A DNA stretch of 64,000 bases from Kaistia dalseonensis (lineage in GTDB: Bacteria > Pseudomonadota > Alphaproteobacteria > Rhizobiales > Kaistiaceae): the NCBI RefSeq assembly GCF_030814715.1, contig NZ_JAUSVO010000007.1, positions 270,525 through 334,524 on the forward strand, written 5' to 3'. Both the position numbers and the translations under genes were made by a program. This document shows positions 34,689-43,012 of this stretch, piece by piece (position 1 is the stretch's first letter; every line of letters starts with the position of its first letter). Below the pieces are notes generated by a model. The model searched no databases. It was not told the DNA's origin and was given only the letters and a program-made list of their open reading frames with translations.

Positions 34689-35411
34689 ATGAATAGATTT
34701 ATTGAGTGTGTCGGTAATCTTAGGACCGATCAGGATCGGTACATATGGCCCGTCACGGAAGAGTTGTGGCCGGGCAGCAATCGCATTCTGATCATTGAGG
34801 GGCGGGCACTCGTGGGGGAGATGCTGGCCAGCGCGCTGAACGCTGCCATGGAGAATGCATCGATCCGCGTCATCAAGAGCTTGAATCAGGTCTATCCGCG
34901 GGATCCGCAGATTGCCGTGTTCAATTTCATGCATCGGCAGGTCGACGCGGGGGCGATCGATGCGGTCATCCGGTGTGTGGTCAGCCGGATTGGCGAGACT
35001 CCGCTCGTCATCCTGACGGACAGCGTCGATGCGCGGATCGCGGAGGTCGTGGAGCGCCACCGGGTGCGTGGCTGGGTGGCTGCCTCGTTCGGCTTCGATA
35101 TCTTCGTCGCGGCGATCCGGACGGCGCTCAGCGGCGGTGCGTTCCTGCCGAGCCTGGATGGTGAAGCGGTGCTGATGGACGGGACCGAGCTTGGCGCCAA
35201 TATGGTGCCGGATGTCGGCCTGACGGACCGTGAGCTGGAAGTGCTCAGGATCTTGAGACAGGGCAAGTCCAACAAGATCATCTCCTTCGAACTCAATATT
35301 TCCGAGAGCACGACGAAGGTCCACATCAGCAATATCATGCGAAAGCTGCACGTTCATAACCGCACGCAGATCGCTGTAAGAATGAGCGGGGGGACGACGC
35401 CGTCCTTTTAG
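34689..35411 (+). CDS. LuxR-type response regulator with a degenerate receiver domain
   Basis: 240 residues. The C-terminal LuxR/NarL helix-turn-helix is clear: LTDRELEVLRILRQGKSNKI, ISFELNISESTTKVHISNIM, RKLHVHNRTQIAV. The N-terminal ~120 residues have a receiver-like fold (RILIIEGRALVGEMLASAL, TPLVILTDSVDARIAEVVE) but lack the phospho-accepting Asp at the end of strand 3 (AVFNFMHRQ) and the usual conserved Lys. It is therefore likely not switched by simple phosphorylation, like CsgD-type regulators. ATG at 34689 has GGGAG 7 nt upstream; 34656 is an alternative. It points toward the Gly/Asn-repeat genes (convergent), which it may control. Confidence 0.82.
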   Translation: MNRFIECVGNLRTDQDRYIWPVTEELWPGSNRILIIEGRALVGEMLASALNAAMENASIRVIKSLNQVYPRDPQIAVFNFMHRQVDAGAIDAVIRCVVSRIGETPLVILTDSVDARIAEVVERHRVRGWVAASFGFDIFVAAIRTALSGGAFLPSLDGEAVLMDGTELGANMVPDVGLTDRELEVLRILRQGKSNKIISFELNISESTTKVHISNIMRKLHVHNRTQIAVRMSGGTTPSF

Positions 35412-35502
35412 TCACGATGTACCAGTCAGCTTCACTCACATAATCGGGGGAGATGCGATCTGCGTCTCCCCCGATTTTGTTCTGCCGCTACAGCTTGAGC
35501 GG

Positions 35503-35928
35503 TCAGTTGCGGCCTGTCAGCCAGCGCAGGAACCACGGCGGCTTGCCATTGCCGGACGAGCCCTTGTTCGAATAGTCCATCCCGGATGATCCATTGGATG
35601 ATCCTGCGAACGTTCCACCAGCACTGCCGCTGCCATTGCCGTTTCCGTTGCCGCTATAGCCGTTACCGTTGTTGCTCGTTGTATTGTTGTTGCCGTTATT
35701 GCTTCCGGTATTATTATTTCCATTGTTGTTACCGGAGTTGTTGTTTCCGTTGCCACTGCCGACATTGCCATTTCCGTTCCCATTACCTTGACCGACCGCA
35801 ATCTTGATCGGGGGAACGATATAGAAATGACCGTCATCGATCAGGGGCGACATCTCGGGGCTGGCCGGGCGCACCAAGACCGCGGGTGAACGAAGAGTGT
35901 CGGGTATCTTGTCCCAGTTCATGTCCAT
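35503..35928 (-). CDS. Gly/Asn-repeat protein 1 (no signal peptide)
   Basis: 141 residues. The first ~55 are non-repetitive (MDMNWDKIPDTLRSP, PLIDDGHFYIVPPIKIAVGQ); the middle is a run of GN, GNNN and SGN units with Thr/Ser variants (for example SGNNNGNNNTGSNNGNNN); the end is GNGKPPWFLRWLTGRN. The start is backed by AGGAAGGA 8 nt upstream. There is no signal peptide in this form, unlike the two genes that follow on the same strand. It shares the repeat style of those neighbours and is probably part of the same locus; function unknown. Confidence 0.7.
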   Translation of the reverse strand: MDMNWDKIPDTLRSPAVLVRPASPEMSPLIDDGHFYIVPPIKIAVGQGNGNGNGNVGSGNGNNNSGNNNGNNNTGSNNGNNNTTSNNGNGYSGNGNGNGSGSAGGTFAGSSNGSSGMDYSNKGSSGNGKPPWFLRWLTGRN

Positions 35929-35980
35929 GGCTGAAGTCCTTCCTGCCACGCGGTCAACCGACGGGTCGTGCGATTCGCCG

Positions 35981-36709
35981 TTACGGTGAATTGCCGTTGC
36001 CGTTGTTGTTGCCGTTGAAAGCACCAAGATTACCATTGCCGTTGAACATACCGCCATTGTTGTTGCCATTGAAAGCCCCAACATTGCCGTTGCCGCTGGT
36101 ATTGCTGGAATTGCCATTGCCGTTGAAGGCGCCGATATTACCGGTTCCACCATTGAAGGCGCCGATATTACCATTGGCGTCCGGCTTTCCATTGCCGTTG
36201 ACGTTGCCGTTCATCGAGCCAGTATTGAAGTTTCCGTTGAAGTTGCCACTGCGGAAACCGATGTTGCCGTTGCCATTGCCGTTGCCATTGGCAGTGCCGG
36301 CATTGCTGTTGCCATTCCAGTTGCCGCTGAAGCCACCGCGATTGCCGTTGCCATTGCCATTGCCGTTGGCGAGCCCGGAATTGTTGTTGCCGTTGGTGTT
36401 GCCGTTGGCGACGCCGGCATTGCCGTTGCCATTTCCGTTGCCGTTGCCAGCGCCGGAATTGTTGTTGCCGTTGCTGTTGCCGTTGAACGCGCCGAAATTG
36501 CCGTTGCCGTTGCCGTTGCCGTTCAGCGTGCCGGTATTGTTGCTGCCGTTATTGTTGCCGTTGCCGACGCCGACGTTACCGTTGCCATTGCCGTTGCCGC
36601 TGTTCGAGGCGGCGAAGACGGGCGCGCCCGAGATGGCGAGCAGCAGGGCTGTCGAGGCCAGGACCATACCGATGCGTCCACCGGTGACGCGCGTTCCAAG
36701 CTTGTTCAT
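35981..36709 (-). CDS. Secreted Gly/Asn-repeat protein 2
   Basis: 242 residues. A signal peptide (about residues 1-34, VLASTALLLAISGAPVFAAS) is followed by about 200 residues of short units based on GNGNGN and xGxxNGNxNGN with interspersed aliphatic or aromatic residues (GAFNGN, GVANGN, GLANGN). The pattern resembles the NxGxGNxG repeats of mycobacterial PPE-MPTR proteins and, more loosely, curlin-like repeats; it should form a regular beta-type stack outside the cell. The codon-level repeat (CCGTTGCC/CCATTGCC units on the plus strand) is strong. AGGAG lies 6 nt before ATG 36709. Confidence 0.8.
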   Translation of the reverse strand: MNKLGTRVTGGRIGMVLASTALLLAISGAPVFAASNSGNGNGNGNVGVGNGNNNGSNNTGTLNGNGNGNGNFGAFNGNSNGNNNSGAGNGNGNGNGNAGVANGNTNGNNNSGLANGNGNGNGNRGGFSGNWNGNSNAGTANGNGNGNGNIGFRSGNFNGNFNTGSMNGNVNGNGKPDANGNIGAFNGGTGNIGAFNGNGNSSNTSGNGNVGAFNGNNNGGMFNGNGNLGAFNGNNNGNGNSP

Positions 36710-36883
36710 GATGTACTCCTCCAAAATCCATGACATGGCGCCAGTTTGAACGGCCCGCCCCGCGGCCTCGCCGCTCAAGCTGAATGAAGTCCCTGGGCCG
36801 ATGGGTTTTCGGCCGCCCGCAGGGATCGCGATGCGGGCGGCCTTGTCGCCGCTGGCCGTCAAACCGGCCGGGCAGGGCAGCTA

Positions 36884-37339
36884 TCAATGCTGGAAATTGC
36901 CGTTTCCGTTGCCGTTGCCGGCGCCGAAATTGCTATTGCCGTTGACGTTGCCGTTGCCGAAACCCGAATTGAGATTGCCGTTCAGGTTGCCGTTGGCGAG
37001 ACCGAAATTGCGGTTGCCGTTGGCATTGCCGTTGCCGACGCCCCAATTGAGGTTGCCGTTTCCGTTGCCGTTCAGGACGCCGAAATTGCCATTGCCGTTG
37101 GCATTGCCATTGCCAAGGCCGGCATTGAGATTGCCGTTGGCATTGCCGTTAAAGGCACCGAAATTCCCGTTGCCATTGCCGTTGCCATTGAACGCGCCGG
37201 TATTGCCGTTGCCGTTCAGATTGCCGTTTCCGACGCCGACATTGCCATTGCCGTTGCCATTGCCGCTTCCCACGGAAAAGGCGCTGGCACCGGACGTCAG
37301 GGCGAGAACGAGGGCGGCTGAGACGAGAAGTGCTTTCAT
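36884..37339 (-). CDS. Secreted Gly/Asn-repeat protein 3
   Basis: 151 residues. A clear signal peptide (residues 1-20, MKALLVSAALVLALTSGASA) leads to a mature part built almost only of GNGN units with a ~21-23-residue higher-order period (GNGNFGAFNGN, GNGNFGVLNGN, GNRNFGLANGN), ending GNGNFQH. Like gene 2 it should be exported. GGAGAGG lies 6-8 nt before the start. It is the promoter-proximal gene of the three; the 4x20-bp repeat at 37394-37474 lies just upstream. Confidence 0.8.
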   Translation of the reverse strand: MKALLVSAALVLALTSGASAFSVGSGNGNGNGNVGVGNGNLNGNGNTGAFNGNGNGNGNFGAFNGNANGNLNAGLGNGNANGNGNFGVLNGNGNGNLNWGVGNGNANGNRNFGLANGNLNGNLNSGFGNGNVNGNSNFGAGNGNGNGNFQH

Positions 37340-37393
37340 GATGGGTTCCTCTCCTTGCTGAAGTGAGGTGGCGATGCCGCCACATGCCGCGAG

Positions 37394-37474
37394 ACCCTGG
37401 GATAGCCGGGGCTACCCTGGGATAGCCGAAGCAACCCTTGGGATAGCTGGGCTACCCTTGGGATAGCCGGGGCC
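37394..37474. repeat. Four tandem 20-bp repeats upstream of the Gly/Asn-repeat genes
   Basis: Units begin at 37394, 37414, 37434 and 37454 and read ACCCTGGGATAGCCGGGGCT with small changes (unit 4 is 21 nt). The core CCCT(T)GGGATAGC(C/T) is constant. It starts about 55 nt upstream of the start codon of Gly/Asn-repeat protein 3, on the face where an activator or repressor could bind two helical turns apart. It is not a CRISPR, since there are no spacers. Confidence 0.8.
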
Positions 37475-37540
37475 GGCCCGCGGATTTCGCCGCAGGAGAC
37501 TGTCCCGGCGGCCGCGGCCTTCCTATCTGGCAGTTCGGCC

Positions 37541-37680
37541 ATTGGCCTATCCGCCGTCCGCGGAGCCGGACGGCCTAATCCGCCCGGCCATGATCCGGAC
37601 TAGGCCTTTGTTCCCGAATGGGTCTAGACTTCGCCTAGGCATTCCGGGCGATCCACATCGCCGATCGGCCTAAACCATCC
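37541..37680. promoter_or_regulatory. Cluster of CCTA/TAGG motifs before the aldo/keto reductase gene
   Basis: Within 140 nt there are six related sites: GGCCTATCC, GGCCTAATCC, GACTAGGCC, TCTAGAC, GCCTAGGC and GGCCTAAACC. They lie between the divergent Gly/Asn-repeat gene and the reductase. This looks like a binding array, but I cannot name the factor. Confidence 0.4.
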
Positions 37681-37700
37681 GCACGAGAGGGATCATCCAA

Positions 37701-38681
37701 ATGGACTACACCCGACTTGGCCGCACCGGCCTCGAAGTCTCGCGCATCTGTCTCGGCTGCATGAGCTATGGCGAGCCGGACCGCGGCAACCACGCCTGGA
37801 CGCTGGGGGAGGCGGAGAGCCGGCCCTTCATTCAGCGCGCGCTGGAGCTCGGCATCAATTTCTTCGATACGGCCAATGTCTATTCAGATGGCACGAGCGA
37901 GGAGATCGTCGGCCGCGCGCTGAAGGATTTCGCCCGCCGCGAAGAGGTGGTGATCGCGACCAAGGTGCATGGCCGCATGCGCCCCGGCCCGAACGGCGCC
38001 GGCCTCTCGCGCCGCGCCATCCTCTCCGAGATCGACGCCAGCCTGAAGCGAATCGGCACCGATTATGTCGATCTCTACCAGATCCACCGATTCGACTATC
38101 AGACCCCGATCGAGGAGACGCTGGAGGCGCTGAACGATGTCGTGCGCGCCGGCAAGGCGCGCTATATCGGCGCGTCCTCCATGTATGCCTGGCAGTTCGC
38201 GCAGATGCTCGCGACCTCGGAAAAGCACGGCTGGGCCCGCTTCGTCTCGATGCAGGATTATGTGAACCTGCTCTATCGCGAGGAAGAGCGCGAAATGCTG
38301 CCGCTCTGCAGGGCGGAGGGCATCGGCGTCATTCCATGGAGCCCGCTCGCGCGCGGCCGCCTGACGCGCGACTGGGACGCGGCCACCGCCCGCGCCGAGA
38401 CCGACGAATTCGGCAAGACGCTCTATGCCCGCACAGAGGAGGCCGACCGCAAGGTCGTCGCCGCCGTCGCGACGATCGCCGAAAAGCGCTCGCTGCCGCG
38501 CGCCCAGATCGCGCTCGCCTGGCTGCTCTCAAAACCCGTCATCACCGCGCCGATCGTCGGCGCCACCAAGACAAGCCACCTCGAAGACGCCGTCGCCGCC
38601 CTCACAGTGAAGCTCGAGCCCGACGAAATCACCGCGCTCGAAACCCCCTATGCGCCGCATCAGGTAATGGGGTTTGCGTAA
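37701..38681 (+). CDS. Aldo/keto reductase (YajO/Tas-like)
   Basis: 326 residues, (beta/alpha)8 NADPH oxidoreductase. Tetrad: Asp in INFFDTANVYSDGTSEEI, Tyr five residues on, Lys in EVVIATKVHG, His in YQIHRFDY. C-terminal nucleotide-binding blocks PIVGATKTSHLEDAV and LSKPVITAP. The family reduces aldehydes and ketones of xenobiotics or sugars. It stands alone; its promoter region is marked by the CCTA/TAGG cluster. Confidence 0.92.
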   Translation: MDYTRLGRTGLEVSRICLGCMSYGEPDRGNHAWTLGEAESRPFIQRALELGINFFDTANVYSDGTSEEIVGRALKDFARREEVVIATKVHGRMRPGPNGAGLSRRAILSEIDASLKRIGTDYVDLYQIHRFDYQTPIEETLEALNDVVRAGKARYIGASSMYAWQFAQMLATSEKHGWARFVSMQDYVNLLYREEEREMLPLCRAEGIGVIPWSPLARGRLTRDWDAATARAETDEFGKTLYARTEEADRKVVAAVATIAEKRSLPRAQIALAWLLSKPVITAPIVGATKTSHLEDAVAALTVKLEPDEITALETPYAPHQVMGFA

Positions 38682-39139
38682 GGGGGAGGACTATCGGCGT
38701 TTCAGGTTCTGATTGAACAGCTGGGAATCCTCCCCTCCAAAGCACGGGGCTCCGTCATGGCCGCAACAGGAGCGGCCACGACGAGGCTGTCGCATTGGCA
38801 TTAATTAGAGCTTCGCGCTAAGCTTTACGGTGGCGCCAGAGGGAGCGCCCGCTATCGCTTACAAGCCTAGAAACTGGGCTTTCAGGGATGGCTAGGGGGA
38901 CACGATGTCTCCCTTTTGTGTGCTTGCGTCTCACGCAACGAGATAACTTGCAATAGTTTCATCTCGCGAACCCATCGCGCATGTTCTGTACACCTTAATC
39001 ATTCGTACAAGGTCTACGTCGATCTCCTTGTGAATAGCGAAATTCATTATTTTGAGGAGGACGCACCAGACGTAGCACTCATGTTAAAGGTGAGATGCGC
39101 GGAACGTTTAGCAGGACGCATATCGTAAACGGGGCATGT
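38682..39139. other. Intergenic junction; composition shifts to lower GC; contains a terminator-like hairpin
   Basis: About 460 nt without a supported gene. GC falls from about 38,800 on. A hairpin GGGGGACA ... TGTCTCCC followed by TTTT lies at 38895-38917 and can end transcription from the left, insulating the next gene. I see no integrase, transposase or clear direct repeat to mark an insertion edge. A frame ending at 39128 looks partly protein-like but lacks a start signal. Confidence 0.55.
38895..38917 (+). terminator. Hairpin with T-run before the STAND gene
   Basis: An 8-bp stem (one G-U pair) around CGA followed by CTTTT. It isolates the large gene downstream from read-through of the aldo/keto reductase. 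Confidence 0.6.
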
Positions 39140-42100
39140 ATGTTGTTTGAAGCTGATCCTGATTTCATCGCGGGTCTCGACGACAAGACATTGGTGAGGC
39201 TCCTGAAACGCCTCGTATTATCCGAGAGCCGCCTTGCGGGGATACCGCTACGCGGGGCGGCTGTACCCTTGCAAATCACCATAGCTGACGGTGGCGAAGA
39301 TGGTCGTGTCGAGTGGAACGGTGGGCAATCATCGACTGCCTATCTGCCAAGTCGATTTACTGCGTTTCAATCAAAGGCCCAAAATCTAACGGAGAGCCGT
39401 GTTCGCGATGAGGTTCTGAAGGTGGCTAAGGCACAGCCGCCGGAGCTAAGCTCGGTCATTCGTGATGTTCTTGCACGCAAGGGTGCCTATGTAATATTTT
39501 GCCGCGAACGGATGGTTACGGCAAAACGAGCAAAGCTTGTGAAAGCTATCCGTTCTGCGATCACCACGGGCGGCGGGGATCCCAGCGATGCTGCCGCGAT
39601 GGAGGTCTACGACGCCAATCTGATAGCCGATTGGGTGAACACCCACCCCGCCGTCGCCTTGTGGTTAGCCTCACAACGCATGGGGCGCAACCTTGCTGGT
39701 TTCCAAACCCATGAAGCGTGGGGGCAGGTGCCTGATTTTAACTCAGCTTGGAAATCCAGTGAGGAGCCAAGGTTTGCGCCTGTAAACCGCGTCGTGCCAT
39801 TAGAAGTACGAGCCGATCCGAAACGGAGCGCGTGGACCTACGAGCAAGCTGCTGAAGAGATCTTGCAATTTCTCTCCTCTGAGAAAGCAATTGTTCGGGT
39901 GTTTGGGCCATCTGGATATGGGAAATCACGTTTTACCTTTGAAGTGCTTGGCCGTACAAGCACCTTCGCTGACGAGATCGATCGAAGCTCGGTGATCTAC
40001 ACTGATGGCTCAATTTCAGGCGAGGAATGTGTAAAGCTTGCACTGGAGCTCGCAACTACTGGATTCCCAGCGATTCTCGTAGTCGATGAGTGCGCAGACG
40101 ATCTGCACAATAAGCTCGCTAGCATCGCAGCTCGTAACAATTCGCGGCTGAGGCTAGTTACGCTCGACATCGAGACTAAGGTTCTTCAGGCGAACAATAC
40201 ACTTTCTGTCCGTGTCGAGAAGTCGGATGACAAACTGATTGGCGAGATTGCGAAGAGCATAGCGCCTAGCCTTAGCGATGGTGATACTCGCTTTATCACC
40301 GAGATCGCTGAGGGTTTTCCGAGCATGGCAGTGCTGGCTGCACAGCAGGATGCAGATAGTAGACAGACACTGGTGTCAGCGGAGCAAGTTCTCGACAGGA
40401 TCATATGGAGCGGCAAGCAACGTGTGGCGGACGCGCAGAGAGTGTTGGAGATCGCATCGTTGTTTGAGTGGCTAGGATTGCAGGGGAGAGTGGAGAGCCA
40501 AGCTGGCTTTCTCGCCGCAGAGTTGGCACATGTCCCAGCGCCGCTATTTGTAGAACATCTCCTATCGTTCACGCCGCGTGGCATTATTTCTCAACGTGGT
40601 GACTTTGTGCAGGTTGGTCCAACACCATTGGCCGCCCGCCTTGGTCTTGCTCGGCTGTCCGTGATGACAGCAGAGCAACTAGTTCACTTCTTTAAGACGG
40701 CGCCTTCAGAGCTTCAGGCCAGCCTTCTCAAGCGTATAAAGTGGATGGACACGTCGCCAACCGCCGTGGCGTTTGCTGAGAGGCTGCTTCAGCCCGAGAT
40801 GTTTGGCAACTTCGCCGCGCTCAATACGGAATTTGGTTCGAAAGCTCTTGATCGTCTGGTGCACGTTGCGCCGGACCTCGTGTCTGCAACCATCGACAGA
40901 GTGTTCGGACACCTAACTATCGAAGAATTAAAAGTTGCGCATGATGGTCATCGCCACCTCGTTTGGGCTTTGGAAAAACTTGTATTTAGGGCCCAGACAT
41001 TTGAACGGTCCGCTCATTTGCTCATGAAGCTTGCGGCAGCCGAGAATGAAAACTACGGCAATAACGCTAGCGGCATATTCAAGCAGCTTTACCAGTTATA
41101 CCTAAGCGGTACCGAGGCTGCCCCTGCCGCAAGGCTGTTGGTTTTAGACGATGGTCTGGCATCAACATCGGAGGCCGAACGGCGCGTTTGTGTCGATGCG
41201 CTCGGCCATATGTTGGACAGCCAGCACTATTCGCGTGGCGGCGGTGCGGAGCAGATCGGTAGTGCAGAGGCAATAGAGGACTGGCGGCCCAAGACCTATG
41301 GCGAGATCCACGATTTCTTTCGCGCCGCAGTCTCTCGTCTTACAGATATAGCGGTTAGTAATGATGTTTGCGCAAACGTCGCACAAGCCCATCTCGCGTC
41401 ACACATTCGTGGGCTTTTACGCGACCTACCTAGTGCCGAAGTCAAGGCAATGATTGACAAGGTTGTACGTGTCAGAGGTTTCTGGCCCGAAGCACTGATG
41501 TCGATTTCAGATTGGCTTTACTTTGACCGTGAGAAAGGGACGCCAGCGACGATCTCTAAGGAAGTGCGCGGTATGTACGATGCATTGCTGCCAACTGATC
41601 CCGTCGAGCTTGCCATTTTATACACTCAAGGTTGGCAGGTCGACTTGCATGATCCAGACGCCAAGTATGACAGTGGAACCGATGCAAAGTATGACTTCGA
41701 TTATGGGGCACGACAGGCCATCTCAACGGCACGTTTGATCGCAGCTGACGAGCTTCTCATCAAACGATCTGTGGAGCGGATTGCATGCGGTGATGGGCAC
41801 GGCACGTTTGCATTTTCTAGGGAGTTGATGAAGCAAGTCAGCGACCCAAATGAGCTAATGCAAATTGCTGTTGCAGTGGCTGAGCGCAGCGAAACATCGC
41901 CAAACCGAGGCTTCTTCGGCGGATTGATTACAGGAGCAGATGATCGCGACAGTGAGCTAGCAAAGCGCCTTATCCGCTTAGCGCTGCAATCGCCCAAGCT
42001 TAAAAACGAGGCGGTAGCACTCATTGGCTCAGGCCGTTTGCAGTCTGATGATATTCAGTTGATTATCTCGCTTCTGGCATCCGCCGATATTCAACCTTTG

Positions 42101-43012
42101 CAATGTAGAAATCTTGGTCTTGCTCGGATAGATGAGGGCTCACTTAATCCGCTACTGGAAGAGCTTGAAAGGCATGGGAATGAGGGGCTTTGGACTATCC
42201 TCGACGTAGTTGATATGTACCTGTACGATAACAAGAACCCAGTAACGAAGAAATTGGTCGACCTAATCGAACGTGTGTTGGTAACGCCAGCTCTCATGGA
42301 CGCCGTCACAAGCAAGATGGATGGCTACCACATGGAGCAGATGGTTGAGCGTTTGATAAGGCTTGGCGCCATAAGTGAGCCTTACGCAAAGAAACTCTCG
42401 AAGCAAGTTATGAGAATATGTCGACAGGGTACGGACCGGGTTTTCTATGATCTTGACGCTCCCGTCCGTAAAATACTGGAGAGCCTGATGGCTCTTTATC
42501 CTGCGACCGTATGGGCTGAGATAACGAGAAAATTAACAAGCAAATCGTGGTATGATCGCTTTTACGCCGAGCATTTGCTTGAGGCTCAGCACCTGGGCGA
42601 TGATGGCGAGTATCTGGGGCGCGGGCTATCGTTTAACGTGCCGCCGCAAGTTTACATGGATTGGGTACGGGAAAAGCAGGATGCTCGCGCGGCAATGGCG
42701 GTATCATGGCTTCCTATTGCAGATAAGAACGATCGTGGGCAACTTACGTGGCATGCTGAACTTGAAGCTTTTGTCGCCGAGTTTGGCAATCAGGCTGACG
42801 TGTTAGCGGCGGTATCAAGTCGTCTGTTGCCCACGAGCTACTGGGGAGGGCTTGAGCGCTATCTTGAGCCGCTTATCCCACTCATTCAAAGCTGGTCATC
42901 GCACCCAAATGCTAACATTCGTCGCTGGGTTGCCGAGCAGCTTGATCGACTAAACAATGCTATCGCCGAGGAGAGAAAGCGTAGCGAAGAGGATGTTGTG
43001 CGCTACGGCTAG
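39140..43012 (+). CDS. STAND-type NTPase with N-terminal PD-(D/E)xK nuclease-like domain (Avs-like defence candidate)
   Basis: 1290 residues, cytoplasmic, no membrane segment. Residues 1-~160 look like a restriction-endonuclease-fold domain: acidic residue E29 in VLSES, D54 in ADGGEDGRVEW and QxK at 77-79 (FQSKAQ). Then a P-loop NTPase: Walker A GPSGYGKS at 256-263 and Walker B ILVVDEC with D316/E317. The remaining ~850 residues are helical and repeat-like (HEAT/TPR type), fitting a sensor. This order (effector, STAND ATPase, sensor) is that of Avs/AVAST anti-phage proteins. The start at 39140 (MLFEADPDF) matches where such proteins begin; ATG 39095 is possible. GC is clearly below the neighbours, suggesting recent transfer. 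Single gene, own transcript. I could not assign it to a named Avs type. Confidence 0.8.
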   Translation: MLFEADPDFIAGLDDKTLVRLLKRLVLSESRLAGIPLRGAAVPLQITIADGGEDGRVEWNGGQSSTAYLPSRFTAFQSKAQNLTESRVRDEVLKVAKAQPPELSSVIRDVLARKGAYVIFCRERMVTAKRAKLVKAIRSAITTGGGDPSDAAAMEVYDANLIADWVNTHPAVALWLASQRMGRNLAGFQTHEAWGQVPDFNSAWKSSEEPRFAPVNRVVPLEVRADPKRSAWTYEQAAEEILQFLSSEKAIVRVFGPSGYGKSRFTFEVLGRTSTFADEIDRSSVIYTDGSISGEECVKLALELATTGFPAILVVDECADDLHNKLASIAARNNSRLRLVTLDIETKVLQANNTLSVRVEKSDDKLIGEIAKSIAPSLSDGDTRFITEIAEGFPSMAVLAAQQDADSRQTLVSAEQVLDRIIWSGKQRVADAQRVLEIASLFEWLGLQGRVESQAGFLAAELAHVPAPLFVEHLLSFTPRGIISQRGDFVQVGPTPLAARLGLARLSVMTAEQLVHFFKTAPSELQASLLKRIKWMDTSPTAVAFAERLLQPEMFGNFAALNTEFGSKALDRLVHVAPDLVSATIDRVFGHLTIEELKVAHDGHRHLVWALEKLVFRAQTFERSAHLLMKLAAAENENYGNNASGIFKQLYQLYLSGTEAAPAARLLVLDDGLASTSEAERRVCVDALGHMLDSQHYSRGGGAEQIGSAEAIEDWRPKTYGEIHDFFRAAVSRLTDIAVSNDVCANVAQAHLASHIRGLLRDLPSAEVKAMIDKVVRVRGFWPEALMSISDWLYFDREKGTPATISKEVRGMYDALLPTDPVELAILYTQGWQVDLHDPDAKYDSGTDAKYDFDYGARQAISTARLIAADELLIKRSVERIACGDGHGTFAFSRELMKQVSDPNELMQIAVAVAERSETSPNRGFFGGLITGADDRDSELAKRLIRLALQSPKLKNEAVALIGSGRLQSDDIQLIISLLASADIQPLQCRNLGLARIDEGSLNPLLEELERHGNEGLWTILDVVDMYLYDNKNPVTKKLVDLIERVLVTPALMDAVTSKMDGYHMEQMVERLIRLGAISEPYAKKLSKQVMRICRQGTDRVFYDLDAPVRKILESLMALYPATVWAEITRKLTSKSWYDRFYAEHLLEAQHLGDDGEYLGRGLSFNVPPQVYMDWVREKQDARAAMAVSWLPIADKNDRGQLTWHAELEAFVAEFGNQADVLAAVSSRLLPTSYWGGLERYLEPLIPLIQSWSSHPNANIRRWVAEQLDRLNNAIAEERKRSEEDVVRYG

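Noticed and set aside
35503..37270. CRISPR or simple non-coding repeat in the GN region
   Set aside because: The repeats keep reading frame, have ribosome sites and, in two cases, signal peptides. They are coding.
37394..37474. CRISPR array
   Set aside because: The 20-bp repeats are directly adjacent with no unique spacers, and no cas genes are present in the window.
38916..39128. A 70-codon frame before the STAND gene
   Set aside because: Its second half looks somewhat protein-like, but no ribosome site or recognised family is seen. It could be an N-terminal remnant, but I could not support it.
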